A stretch of DNA of 64,000 nucleotides from JANNRA01 sp031401035 (lineage in GTDB: Bacteria; Desulfobacterota; Binatia; HRBIN30; CADEER01), in assembly GCA_031401035.1 (NCBI GenBank), contig JANNRA010000013.1:1-64000 (forward strand), given 5' to 3'. Under the pieces are notes generated by a model. It saw only the letters and a list, made by a program, of their open reading frames with translations. It was not told where the DNA came from and did not search any database. How positions within the stretch are numbered: position 1 is the first letter of the stretch; each line of letters starts with the position of its first letter. The translations under genes were made by a program, and so were the position numbers. Shown one piece after another: positions 8,416 through 16,826 of the stretch.

Positions 8416-9918
8416 GTGCGACGGCAGCTTGCAGCGGTAGTTAGCGGCGTGCTCCTGGCGCTCGCATCTCGGCCGACGGCGCCGGCGGTCGCCGTCAGTG
8501 TCCCAGTAGCTGGCCGTCCGCTTGAACTCACCGGTTGGGCGCTGCTGCGGCAGACCATCAAGACCGACGACGCGACGCCGAGCGAGCGGACCCTCCAGCA
8601 GCTCTGGCTGCGCTCGAAGTACGCCCCGGTGCGATGGCTGTCCCTGGACGCCACCATCAATTTCCAGAATGGCGGCCCTGCCACCAAGCAGACGCGATCC
8701 GGTCTGTACAGCTACCGCGCCGTGTTCCAGAGCATCTCGCCCGCCGTGATCTTTGAGGAGGCGTTCGCGGAGATCGCGTTTGGCGCCACTGAGCTACGCG
8801 TCGGTCTGCAGAAGTTCGCCTGGGGAAAGCTCGATCGCGTCCAGGCCGTCGACGTGCTCAACGTCGAGCGCTTCAGCGACCCGTTCCTGCTCGACGAGGA
8901 CGAACGCAAGATCGGCGTTCCCGCCATTCAGGGCGCTCAGTACCTACCCGCCGCTGCCTGGGTGCCCGAAGAGGCGCGCCTGACGATCGCCTGGATCCCG
9001 CAGTACTTCCCCTACTGGTTTCCGTTGCCGGGGGAGCGCTGGTACCCGCCGGCCGGCACCCCGCCGGCGACGTTTTCGGTGCCGGCGCTCACGACCAGCG
9101 TGCCGGTGGGATTTCGGGTGGTGAACTCGCCCGCGCCCGGATTCCAGCTCGGCAACTCCGGCTACGCGGCCCGCGCATCGGCGTTCACCGCCGGCGTCGA
9201 CTACGCACTGTACTACTATCACGGGTTCGATAACCGGCCGGCGTTCCGCCTGACGGCCGAAGCCGCTGGCGCGCCGCTACCGGTGCCGCCCTTCGTCACC
9301 GACGTCTCCGCGACGACGCGGTTGTCCCCGGTCTTCCGCAAGATCGACCTGTGGGGCACCGACGCCGCCTACGCGTGGGGGGACTTTACCTTTCGCGCCG
9401 AGCTCGCCTTCGTCAGCGGGCGACCGTTCAGCCGTGACATCCGCTTCCTGGTCAGCTCACCACGCCAGCTGGCGCCGGCAATCGAAGCCGCCCTGCGCGA
9501 GATTGCGCGCGGCAACTCGCCCACACCGGTGGCGCTGCCGCCGGCGTTCGCGGTGCGCAGCGCCTTCGAATGGGGTGTCGCCGTCGATTACACCTGGAGC
9601 GACACGACGTTCCTGCTGCAGCTGAACCAGACCGACGTGCTGCACAACCACGTCGACCTGCTCATCCAGAACGTGGACACCGTCCTCACCGCGAACGTGT
9701 CGCGCGCCTTCCTACACGAGGACCTGACGCTCCAGCTCACCGCCCTCCAGGGGATCGAAAGCAGCTACACGATGCTCATGCCGCGCGTCACCTACCGGAT
9801 ACTAGAGCAGCTCGAGGCACGGCTCGGCTACCTGTTCATCGCCGGGCGGCAGCAATCGGTCGTCGGCCAATACAAGGACAACGATGAGGTGTTTCTGTCG
9901 TTGCGCTACCTGTTGTAG
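8416..9918 (+). CDS. Outer-membrane beta-barrel protein, DUF1302-like
   Basis: A 500-residue exported protein with GTG start and signal peptide (hydrophobic segment AAVVSGVLLALASRP). The remainder is beta-rich, with aromatic/alternating strands throughout, for example LWLRSKYAPVRWLSLDATI near the start. It ends in the aromatic-rich strand EVFLSLRYLL, a barrel-type C-terminus. The segment ELRVGLQKFAWGKLDRVQAVDVLN and the following DEDERKIGVPAIQG are typical of the DUF1302-like barrels that often accompany RND exporters or lipid transport genes. There is no such partner adjacent. Its last 13 nt overlap the convergent smpB gene. Transported substrate unknown. Confidence 0.7.
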   Translation: MRRQLAAVVSGVLLALASRPTAPAVAVSVPVAGRPLELTGWALLRQTIKTDDATPSERTLQQLWLRSKYAPVRWLSLDATINFQNGGPATKQTRSGLYSYRAVFQSISPAVIFEEAFAEIAFGATELRVGLQKFAWGKLDRVQAVDVLNVERFSDPFLLDEDERKIGVPAIQGAQYLPAAAWVPEEARLTIAWIPQYFPYWFPLPGERWYPPAGTPPATFSVPALTTSVPVGFRVVNSPAPGFQLGNSGYAARASAFTAGVDYALYYYHGFDNRPAFRLTAEAAGAPLPVPPFVTDVSATTRLSPVFRKIDLWGTDAAYAWGDFTFRAELAFVSGRPFSRDIRFLVSSPRQLAPAIEAALREIARGNSPTPVALPPAFAVRSAFEWGVAVDYTWSDTTFLLQLNQTDVLHNHVDLLIQNVDTVLTANVSRAFLHEDLTLQLTALQGIESSYTMLMPRVTYRILEQLEARLGYLFIAGRQQSVVGQYKDNDEVFLSLRYLL

Positions 9919-10382
9919 CGCCGCGCCGAGAGGGCTCGGTCGACCTCGCGCCGAACCTCGCGCTCGCGAATGGCCTCTCGCTTGTCGTGCTGTTTCTTGC
10001 CGCGCACCAGCGCCAGTTCCACTTTGGCGCGGCCGTTCTTGAAGTACATGCGCAGCGGCACGAGCGTCAGGCCGCGCTCCTTCACCGTGCCCTGCAGGCG
10101 TTCGATCTCGTTCGCATGCAGGAGGAGCTTGCGCGTACGGGTCGGGTCATGGCCGAACTGCGACGCCGGGCCATACGGACTGACGTGCACGTTCCACAGC
10201 CAGACCTCGCCGCGCTCGATACGCGCGTGGCTGTCTTTCAGGTTGACCTTCCCTTCGCGCAGCGCCTTGACCTCGCTGCCGGTAAGAACGATGCCGGCCT
10301 CCATCGACTCCTCGACATGGTACTCGTGTCGGGCGCGTCGATTGACGGCGATGTCGCGATCGCGGGGTGAGTTTTTCTTCAC
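9906..10382 (-). CDS. smpB: SsrA-binding protein SmpB
   Basis: Binds tmRNA and delivers it to stalled ribosomes for trans-translation. The product is 158 residues from the GTG at 10382, within family size. It has VNRRARHEYHVEES, AGIVLTGSEVKALREGKVNL, the LWNVHVSPY strand and the basic C-terminal tail KKQHDKREAIREREVRR that inserts into the mRNA channel. The open frame continues upstream, antisense to the kinase gene, but that part is not coding. It is divergent from the deoxynucleoside kinase gene. No tmRNA gene was seen nearby. Confidence 0.95.
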   Translation of the reverse strand: MKKNSPRDRDIAVNRRARHEYHVEESMEAGIVLTGSEVKALREGKVNLKDSHARIERGEVWLWNVHVSPYGPASQFGHDPTRTRKLLLHANEIERLQGTVKERGLTLVPLRMYFKNGRAKVELALVRGKKQHDKREAIREREVRREVDRALSARRYNR

Positions 10383-10490
10383 GGCCCCTGACGCTAGCAG
10401 GCGGCCGTCGTGCTCGCCACGCGCCGTCGCGCGCGCCTGGACCCTCGTCGAGGCGCGTGCTAGTCGCTCGCACGCCAACGGGAAGGGTGG

Positions 10491-11132
10491 GTGAGCAAGA
10501 CGCGCTACATCGTCATTGAGGGCCCCATCGGCGTCGGCAAGACGACGCTTGCACGTCTGCTCGCCGACGAGTTGCAGGCCCGCATGGTGCTCGAACAGGT
10601 GGACGACAACCCGTTCCTCCGCCGCTTCTATGACGAGCCCGACAAGTTCGCGTTCCAGGCGCAAATGTTCTTCCTGCTGACGCGCTTCCGCCAGCAGCAG
10701 GAATTGGCGCAGCAGGAGCTCTTTCTCCAAAGCTTGGTGGCCGACTACCTCTTCGCCAAGGACCACCTCTTCGCCCAGCTCAACCTCGACTCCGATGAGC
10801 TGGCCCTCTACCGACAACTCTACCACCTGCTCGGCGCCCGCATTCCCAAGCCGGACCTGGTTGTGTACTTGCAAGCCAGGCCCGATGTGCTTATTGATCG
10901 ACTCAGGAAGCGATCACGGGACTATGAACGGCACGTCACCCCGGAGTACGTCCGGCGCGTAGCGGAGGCATACAAGGATTTCTTCTTCCATTATGAGGAG
11001 ACGCCCCTTCTGGTGGTCAACTGCTCGGAGATCGACTTCGTCGCCCATTCGGAGGAGACGGCCGACCTGATGCGGGAAATCTGCGAGATGGGGCAAGGCG
11101 TTCAGCACTACATACCGCTTGGATCCAGATAG
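10491..11132 (+). CDS. Deoxynucleoside kinase
   Basis: Phosphorylates deoxynucleosides in nucleotide salvage (dGK/dAK-like). 213 residues from a GTG start. P-loop GPIGVGKTT is at 11-19, the LEQVDDNPFLRRFYD substrate region follows, then the ERS-like FFLLTRFRQQQELAQ helix. The arginine-rich lid RLRKRSRDYERHVTPEY sits near residue 140. NTP-dependent kinases of this family are common in Gram-positive and deltaproteobacterial genomes. It lies 172 nt upstream of panB with its own spacing, so co-transcription is uncertain. Confidence 0.9.
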   Translation: MSKTRYIVIEGPIGVGKTTLARLLADELQARMVLEQVDDNPFLRRFYDEPDKFAFQAQMFFLLTRFRQQQELAQQELFLQSLVADYLFAKDHLFAQLNLDSDELALYRQLYHLLGARIPKPDLVVYLQARPDVLIDRLRKRSRDYERHVTPEYVRRVAEAYKDFFFHYEETPLLVVNCSEIDFVAHSEETADLMREICEMGQGVQHYIPLGSR

Positions 11133-11269
11133 ACTGGACCGAGACGGACGGCATCATCGGGCCCGGATCGTCGCATCGCCCCGAATCGAGCCGAGCGGGA
11201 ACACGAACCCGACTCACAGCGCTCGAAACGGATAAGCCCTGCGCCGTTGTTTCCGACCCTGCTCCCGAT

Positions 11270-11300
11270 AAGCCTTCCGGCACTCGGTCTCGGAGGGCTT
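11270..11300 (+). promoter_or_regulatory. Hairpin covering the panB Shine-Dalgarno
   Basis: AAGCCTTCCG (11270-11279) can pair with CGGAGGGCTT (11291-11300): ten base pairs including one G-U, with an 11-nt loop. The right arm contains GGAGGG (11292-11297), the only good ribosome-binding site for the panB ATG at 11305. If formed, the stem hides it. This could be translational control or a processing stem. It is a reading of complementarity only. Confidence 0.4.
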
Positions 11301-11304
11301 TCGC

Positions 11305-12159
11305 ATGGAGCAGAAAGTAACCGTTCCCGAGATCGTCAAGGCCAAGTCCACCGGCCAGCCGATCGTCGCTCTGACGGCGTACGATTTCCCGTTCGCTCGA
11401 CTCGTCGACGAAGCGGGTATCGACGTCATCCTCGTCGGCGATTCACTCGGCATGGTGGTGCAGGGCTTCGACACCACTCTGCCCGTGACCATGGACGAGA
11501 TGGTCTACCACACGCGCATGGTGGTGCGCGCTCGTCGGCGCGCCTTGGTGGTGGCCGATCTGCCGTTCCTTTCGTACCAGATCAGTCCGACCGATGCGGT
11601 CGCGAACGCCGGTCGCCTGATCAAGGAGGGCGGCGCCGAGGCGGTGAAACTCGAGGGCGGATCGGCTGTGGCTGAGACGATAGCGCGCATCGCCGCCGTT
11701 GACATTCCGGTCGTGGGCCACATCGGGCTGACGCCGCAGTCGGTCCATCGGATGGGCGGGCACAAGGTACAGGGCCGCCAGCGGGGCAAGGCGCCGGGGC
11801 AGCGCGAACGCGTGATCGCGGATGCGCTCGCGGTCGAAGATGCGGGCGCGTTCGCCGTCGTCCTGGAGGGTATTCCGATGGACCTCGCGGCAGAGCTCAC
11901 CGCCCGGCTGTCGATCCCGACCATCGGCATCGGTGCCGGCGCTGGCTGTGACGGACAAATTCTCGTCCTGCACGACGTCCTCGGCCTCAGCGAGGGGGCG
12001 CCGCCGCGCTTTGCGAAGTCGTATGCGAACCTGTGGGGCGCGGCGCGTCAGGCCGTCGCGGCCTACGCGGCCGAGGTGCGAGGTGGGACGTTTCCCGCGG
12101 CGGCGCACGGCTTCACCTCGCTCGCCACGGTGCCCGGCAAGGGCGTAGCGCAGGGCTGA
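11305..12159 (+). CDS. panB: 3-methyl-2-oxobutanoate hydroxymethyltransferase
   Basis: Makes ketopantoate from 2-oxoisovalerate and methylenetetrahydrofolate, the first committed pantothenate step. 284 residues with the diagnostic LTAYDFPFARLVDEAG, VILVGDSLGMVVQG (metal-binding Asp), LPVTMDEMVYHTRMV, AVKLEGG and VVGHIGLTPQSVH motifs, and GIGAGAGCDGQILVLHD near 210. The ATG at 11305 follows GGAGGG by 7 nt. The stop is 5 nt before the panC ATG, so the pantothenate genes are one operon. Nothing odd in the protein. Confidence 0.97.
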   Translation: MEQKVTVPEIVKAKSTGQPIVALTAYDFPFARLVDEAGIDVILVGDSLGMVVQGFDTTLPVTMDEMVYHTRMVVRARRRALVVADLPFLSYQISPTDAVANAGRLIKEGGAEAVKLEGGSAVAETIARIAAVDIPVVGHIGLTPQSVHRMGGHKVQGRQRGKAPGQRERVIADALAVEDAGAFAVVLEGIPMDLAAELTARLSIPTIGIGAGAGCDGQILVLHDVLGLSEGAPPRFAKSYANLWGAARQAVAAYAAEVRGGTFPAAAHGFTSLATVPGKGVAQG

Positions 12160-12164
12160 CGTCG

Positions 12165-13019
12165 ATGCGCGACCTTACCAGCGCGACGGCGATGCGCGCG
12201 TGGGCCGAGCAGGCGCGCCTTGCCGGACGCCGTATCGGTTTCGTGCCCACCATGGGGTACCTGCACGACGGACACCTCAGTTTGGTCGCCGAGGCACGCC
12301 GGCGCGCGGATGCCTGCGTCGCGTCGATCTTCGTCAACCCGATCCAGTTCGGGCCTAACGAGGACTTGTCGCAGTACCCATCGGATGTGGAGCGCGATCG
12401 CTTCGCGCTCGCTGCTGCGGGCGTCGAGGTACTCTACCTACCCGCCGCCGATGCCCTGTATCCGCCGGGCTTTCAGACCGAGGTGGCGGTCACCCGGGTC
12501 ACGGCCGGCTTGTGCGGTCGTTCGCGCCCAGACCATTTCCGCGGTGTGACCACCATCGTCGCAAAGCTTTTCAATGCGGTGCGGCCGCACGTTGCCGTGT
12601 TCGGCGAGAAGGATTTTCAGCAGCTCGCGGCGATCCGCCGCATGGCGACGGACCTCGATTTCGGTGTCGAGGTCGTCGGAATGCCGATCGTTCGCGAGCC
12701 CGACGGGGTGGCGCTGAGCTCCCGTAACGCCTACCTGTCTCCGCCCGAACGACTGGCGGCGCGCTGCCTGTCGCGGGCGCTGGAGTGTGCGCGCGCGGCG
12801 GTCGCCGCTGGGACGCGGCAGGCGAGCGCGGTGCTGGCCTCCGCCGAGGCGGTGCTGGGCGCGGAGCCGTTGGCGCGCGTCGATTACGCCGAGCTCGTCG
12901 ACCTCGACTCGCTCGAACCGGTGCGGCGTCTGGACTCGTCTGCGCTGCTGGCGCTCGCCGTGTTCATCGGTCGGACGCGCCTGATTGACAACGCCGTGCT
13001 CGCGGCCGAGCCGCACTGA
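12165..13019 (+). CDS. panC: Pantothenate synthetase
   Basis: ATP-dependent ligation of pantoate and beta-alanine. 284 residues from the ATG at 12165; the open frame runs upstream into panB but family similarity starts here (MRDLTSATAMRAW). Adenylation motifs are PTMGYLHDGHLSLV near 27-40 and VREPDGVALSSRNAYLS. Substrate-site segments are FVNPIQFGPNEDLSQYP and VAVFGEKDFQQL. It is the middle gene of panB-panC-panD, giving the cell the complete route from ketoisovalerate plus aspartate to pantothenate, except for ketopantoate reductase, which is not in the window. Confidence 0.97.
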   Translation: MRDLTSATAMRAWAEQARLAGRRIGFVPTMGYLHDGHLSLVAEARRRADACVASIFVNPIQFGPNEDLSQYPSDVERDRFALAAAGVEVLYLPAADALYPPGFQTEVAVTRVTAGLCGRSRPDHFRGVTTIVAKLFNAVRPHVAVFGEKDFQQLAAIRRMATDLDFGVEVVGMPIVREPDGVALSSRNAYLSPPERLAARCLSRALECARAAVAAGTRQASAVLASAEAVLGAEPLARVDYAELVDLDSLEPVRRLDSSALLALAVFIGRTRLIDNAVLAAEPH

Positions 13020-13048
13020 CGTCTATCTCGCCAAGGGAGATTGATCGC

Positions 13049-13453
13049 ATGCACCGCAACATGCTGCGCAGCAAGATTCACCGCGCCACGGTTACCGGGG
13101 CCGACCTCCACTACGAAGGCAGCGTCACGATCGACGCCGAGTTGCTCGCGGGCGCCGACATCCTGCCCAACCAGGAGGTCGAGATCTGGAACGTCACCAA
13201 CGGCGAGCGCTTTCGGACGTACGCGCTGCGCGGCCAACCCCATTCCGGCGTCATCTGCATCAATGGCGCAGCCGCGCACAAGGCGCGCGCCGGCGATCTG
13301 GTGATCATCGCCACGTTTGGCTGGATGACTGACGCGGAGGCCCGCGCCTGGGAGCCGAAGCTGGTCTTTGTCGACGCGGAGAACCGTCCCATACCCCGTC
13401 ACGGAGCGGAACGGCCCGGGCAGGCTGACCTGCGCGTGGCGAACTGGCGCTGA
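13049..13453 (+). CDS. panD: Aspartate 1-decarboxylase (pyruvoyl enzyme)
   Basis: Produces beta-alanine from aspartate for pantothenate. The 134-residue proenzyme contains the self-cleavage site Gly24-Ser25 in LHYEGSVTID, which yields the pyruvoyl group. Lys9 and the ICINGAAAH segment of the active site are present, together with NVTNGERFRTYAL. It is preceded by AAGGGAGA about 9 nt from the ATG and follows panC by 29 nt. The approximately 15 C-terminal residues after the barrel (AERPGQADLRVANWR) are a slight extension over the shortest family members. Confidence 0.97.
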   Translation: MHRNMLRSKIHRATVTGADLHYEGSVTIDAELLAGADILPNQEVEIWNVTNGERFRTYALRGQPHSGVICINGAAAHKARAGDLVIIATFGWMTDAEARAWEPKLVFVDAENRPIPRHGAERPGQADLRVANWR

Positions 13454-13472
13454 TCTCGGCAGGGTGGTCGGG

Positions 13473-14537
13473 TCAGGGCCGACTTGCGCGTTTGCGGATT
13501 TCGCGCGGCTCACCGCCGGCCAGCCGCGCCAGCGAACGCCTGTACGGGGGGCGCGCGATCCCGCGCTCCGTGATGATCGCGGCAATCAGCGCATGTGGCG
13601 TGACGTCGAATGCCGGGTTGAGGACCTTCACTCCACTGGGCGCGAGTTGGCGCTCACCGATGTGGGTCACCTCACGCGCGGCGCGTTCTTCAATGGGGAT
13701 GGCGTCGCCGTCGTGGCAAGTGAGGTCGACGGTGGACGTTGGCGCGGCGACGTAGAACGGAATTCGGTGGCGGGCCGCCAGGATGGCGATCGAGTACGTG
13801 CCGATCTTGTTGGCAACGTCGCCGTTGGCAGCCGTACGGTCGGCGCCGACAATCACGGCATCGATCGTGCCACGATGCATGATGTGGCCGACCATGCTGT
13901 CGGTGATCAGCGTCACCGGGATGCGATCCCTTTTCAGTTCCCAGGCCGTCAGGCGCGCCCCCTGTAAAAAGGGGCGCGTCTCGGTGGCGATGACGGCGAT
14001 GTGCTTGCCAGCCTCGTGCGCGGCGCGAACGACGCCGAGGGCGGTGCCGTAGCCAGCCGTCGCCAGCGCACCAGCATTGCAGTGCGTCAAGACGGTCGAG
14101 CGCGGCTTCAGGAGCGCCGCCCCGTGGGCGCCGAGGGCGCGGTTGGCGGCGATGTCCTCGTGGTAGATGGCGAGGGCTTCCTGGCGGAGAATCTCCCGGA
14201 CCACCTCGGCACTGCGACCACGGATCCGCGCGAACGCGCGCTGCATGCGATCGATGGCCCAGAATAGGTTCACGGCCGTCGGGCGCGTCGCCGCAAAGCG
14301 GCGGCAGATGCGCTCGAAGGCGCGGGTGAGGTCGCCGTCGCCTGCCTGCGCCATGCCGAGCGCAATGCCCATGCCTGCGGCGACGCCGATCGCCGGGGCG
14401 CCGCGGACGACCATGTCCTTGATCGCCCGCGCCACTTCGCGGTGATCGCGATACACGCGGTACACCTCCTGCATGGGCAGGATGCGCTGATCGAGGAGCA
14501 CCACGGCGCCGCTGCGCCATTCGACCGGACGAATCAT
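13473..14537 (-). CDS. mtnA: S-methyl-5-thioribose-1-phosphate isomerase
   Basis: Isomerises methylthioribose-1-phosphate to methylthioribulose-1-phosphate in methionine salvage. The 354-residue form from MIRPVEWRSG (ATG at 14537) is chosen; the 15 codons above it are Lys/Arg-rich and unlike the family. Key segments are MVVRGAPAIGVAAGMG, LTHCNAGALATAGYGTALG with the catalytic Cys, and IVGADRTAANGDVANKIGTY with the catalytic Asp. It converges on panD. No other methionine salvage gene is adjacent, and the eIF2B-alpha-related family also includes ribose-1,5-bisphosphate isomerases, but the motifs fit MtnA. Confidence 0.95.
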   Translation of the reverse strand: MIRPVEWRSGAVVLLDQRILPMQEVYRVYRDHREVARAIKDMVVRGAPAIGVAAGMGIALGMAQAGDGDLTRAFERICRRFAATRPTAVNLFWAIDRMQRAFARIRGRSAEVVREILRQEALAIYHEDIAANRALGAHGAALLKPRSTVLTHCNAGALATAGYGTALGVVRAAHEAGKHIAVIATETRPFLQGARLTAWELKRDRIPVTLITDSMVGHIMHRGTIDAVIVGADRTAANGDVANKIGTYSIAILAARHRIPFYVAAPTSTVDLTCHDGDAIPIEERAAREVTHIGERQLAPSGVKVLNPAFDVTPHALIAAIITERGIARPPYRRSLARLAGGEPREIRKRASRP

Positions 14538-14608
14538 TGAGTAGGCTTCGCGTTTTGTAGATGGTGACCGTCGGGTTTTCAAGGCGGATTCCCCTTGTGG
14601 CGCAACAC

Positions 14609-14833
14609 TCAGGCGCCCCGTAGGACGGCGCCCGAGCCGGCGTCAGTCTGTAGGCCAGCGTCGATCAGTGACACGCCGTTTACCAGCAAGTGCTCGATGC
14701 CGATGGGACGTTGGATGAGTCGCGCCGCTCCGACGCCGGCGATGCGGTCGCCGGCGTCGGCGATGTCGCCCGACGCGCGCGGCACGCCGCTGCCGACGCA
14801 GATCTCCGCGCCGCGAATGATGAGATCGAACAC
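14609..14833 (-). pseudogene. Collapsed amidohydrolase (N-acyl-D-amino-acid deacylase type): ends joined in frame
   Basis: An intact 74-codon frame with GTG start. Its first half, MFDLIIRGAEICVGSGVPRA followed by GDRIAGVG, is the N-terminal beta-sandwich of N-acyl-D-amino-acid deacylases. Its second half, GIEHLLVNGVSLIDAGLQT then AVLRG, is the extreme C-terminus of the same family (normally VLVNG...V..G..T...PG..LRG). The whole metal-binding barrel, probably over 400 residues, is absent. It lies between mtnA and the GT9 gene on the same strand, with a short palindrome AGGAGGCTCCT upstream. It cannot be a hydrolase; it is either a relic or a retained small beta-protein. Confidence 0.65.
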
Positions 14834-14915
14834 TTAGGAGGCTCCTGCCGGCTGGCGAACCAGAGCGCGGCTGTTGGCTGCCTACGCCGCACGACGGCGC
14901 GCTGCAACTGGGTGG

Positions 14916-15824
14916 TCAAGGGCGGACCAGCGCGGCGAGGACCTCGTCGACGCTGATACGGTGCGTGCACAGGCGCCCGCGGCCGCAGCGGAGGCAGGGC
15001 GAAGGTGCGTGTAGCACGGCGATACCGCTGCCGAGCGGGCGCCAGATGGACGGGTCGGTCCCGCCGAAGACCGCGACGCCGCGGGCACCGACCAGTCCGG
15101 CCAGGTGGCTGATGCCAGAATCGTTACCCAGGTAGCGCGCGGCGCGTCGCAGGACGGCGGCGACACGATCCAGCGACTCGTCTCGCAGCCAGGCCGTTGC
15201 TTCGAGCGGTGTCGGACACTCGACTTCAGCTGGGCCGGTCACTGCGACCACCTGCCCGCCGTCGCGCCGCCACGCCGCCACGGCGTCGGCGGCGCCTTCC
15301 CAGTTCTTCTGACGCGCACCGCTGCCGGCGTGCACGGCGAGCACACGTGCCCCGAGCGAGTGCGTGCTCCAGAAGTCGTCCGTCCACGATTGCGCCGCCG
15401 CGGCGACCGGCAGCACGTCCTCGTGCGGCGCCACATCCAGGCAGCGCGCCAGGTAGGTTGCCGCATGCACGCCGGGGGACATGCCGCGGAGATGGTGGAA
15501 GAATGGGACGCCGCCCACGACGTGGGCGAGGCGCGCCGCAAAGTTGGCATCACCCGATCCCGTGAAGCTCACGGCACGGTCGCAGCCGCCGAGCAGCGCC
15601 GCGGGCCCCGCACTCAGCGGGCCCGTCGCGAAGATCTCCGCGATCTCGCGGCGATCGATGGAGATGCACGCGGCGAAGACGTCGGCAGGAAACGCGGAGA
15701 CCCACGCCATGCGGCTGCACAGGGTGATGGCTTCGCCGGTGCGCACCAGGCCGCGGAAGGCCGGCCAGCAGCACAGCAGATCGCCCAACGCACCCGGGAA
15801 CAGCACCAATGTGCGTCGCCTCAC
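14916..15824 (-). CDS. Glycosyltransferase family 9 (heptosyltransferase-like)
   Basis: A GT-B fold enzyme of the ADP-heptose:LPS heptosyltransferase family, acting on lipid A/core at the inner-membrane cytoplasmic face. 302 residues with N-terminal LVLFPGALGDLLCCWPAFRG, the central AVHAGSGARQKNW phosphate-binding turn, and the C-terminal LGNDSGISHLAGLVGARG and FGGTDPSIWRP donor-site motifs. Four cysteines cluster late (CLRCGRGRLC), as in many GT9 proteins. It stands alone, divergent from cysK, so its exact acceptor is unknown. Confidence 0.85.
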   Translation of the reverse strand: MRRRTLVLFPGALGDLLCCWPAFRGLVRTGEAITLCSRMAWVSAFPADVFAACISIDRREIAEIFATGPLSAGPAALLGGCDRAVSFTGSGDANFAARLAHVVGGVPFFHHLRGMSPGVHAATYLARCLDVAPHEDVLPVAAAAQSWTDDFWSTHSLGARVLAVHAGSGARQKNWEGAADAVAAWRRDGGQVVAVTGPAEVECPTPLEATAWLRDESLDRVAAVLRRAARYLGNDSGISHLAGLVGARGVAVFGGTDPSIWRPLGSGIAVLHAPSPCLRCGRGRLCTHRISVDEVLAALVRP

Positions 15825-15892
15825 GCCACGACCTCGATTGACTTGGCCAGGACGGCGCCGCTACTTGGTCGGAGCGGATCCCTGTACCGGCC

Positions 15893-16825
15893 ATGCGTAC
15901 CGCCATCGCGCACACCCCACTCGATCTGATCGGTAGCACGCCGGTGGTTCGGCTCAATCGGCTGACCGGACCAGACGACGCCGAAGTCTGGGGCAAACTC
16001 GAGTCCGCCAATCCCGGCGGCAGCGTGAAAGACCGAATCTGCCTGCACATGATCGAGGCGGCGGAGCGGGACGGGCGCCTGCGTTCCGGTGGGACCATCA
16101 TCGAACCGACCAGTGGCAACACTGGGATCGGCCTTGCAATGGTGGCGGCGATCAAGGGCTATCGATTGATCCTGACCATGCCCGACACGATGAGCGAGGA
16201 GCGGCGCAGCCTGCTCACGGCCTATGGCGCGACCCTGGTGCTGACGCCAGACTCCAAAGGCATGCATGCGGCGGTGCGCAAGGCTGAGGAACTTCTTACC
16301 GAGCACCCCGGCGCGTTCATGCCGCAGCAATTCCGCAATCCGGCGAATCCGGACGCGCACCGACAGACGACGGCGCGCGAGCTGCTCGAGCAATTGCCGC
16401 GTATCGACGCCTTCGTCGCCGGTGTCGGGACCGGTGGTACTATCACCGGCGTCGGCTCCGCACTGCGCGAGGCGCTGCCGGCGGTCCGCATCTACGCCGT
16501 CGAGCCCGCCGCGTCCCCGGTTCTCTCGAGCGGCACCGCCGGCTTTCATGGGATCCAGGGCATCGGTGCGGGATTTGTACCTGAGGTACTCGATACGGGC
16601 ATCTACGATGAGATCATCACGGTGTCCGATGAGGCAGCCACCGCATGCACGCGCCGGTTGGCGAGCGAAGAGGGGGTGCTGGTTGGCATCTCCGCCGGTG
16701 CGAACTGTTATGCCGCCCTGCAGGTCGCGCGTGAGATCGGCGCAGGCAAGATCGTGGCGACCGTGTTCTGCGATACTGGGGAACGCTATCTCACAACCGA
16801 CATCTTCGGCGGTGAGGGCATCTGA
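15893..16825 (+). CDS. cysK: Cysteine synthase (O-acetylserine sulfhydrylase)
   Basis: PLP enzyme condensing O-acetylserine and sulfide to cysteine. 310 residues. The PLP lysine is Lys46 in NPGGSVKDRI; the substrate loop is PTSGNTGIGLA and the phosphate cup GTGGTITGVG. The C-terminal half has GIGAGFVPEVLD and SAGANCYAAL. It is the first gene of a pair with larE, whose GTG follows 1 nt after the cysK stop. That coupling links cysteine production to the LarE sulfur-donor protein. Confidence 0.96.
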   Translation: MRTAIAHTPLDLIGSTPVVRLNRLTGPDDAEVWGKLESANPGGSVKDRICLHMIEAAERDGRLRSGGTIIEPTSGNTGIGLAMVAAIKGYRLILTMPDTMSEERRSLLTAYGATLVLTPDSKGMHAAVRKAEELLTEHPGAFMPQQFRNPANPDAHRQTTARELLEQLPRIDAFVAGVGTGGTITGVGSALREALPAVRIYAVEPAASPVLSSGTAGFHGIQGIGAGFVPEVLDTGIYDEIITVSDEAATACTRRLASEEGVLVGISAGANCYAALQVAREIGAGKIVATVFCDTGERYLTTDIFGGEGI

Positions 16826-16826
16826 C

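Noticed and set aside
10383..10874. Upstream extension of the smpB frame
   Set aside because: It is antisense to the deoxynucleoside kinase gene and has no SmpB similarity; SmpB begins at the GTG at 10382.
13954..13978. Perfect 8-bp GC-rich hairpin with an A-run loop, terminator-like
   Set aside because: It lies inside mtnA coding sequence and is not followed by a T-run on either strand; codon-constrained coincidence is likelier.
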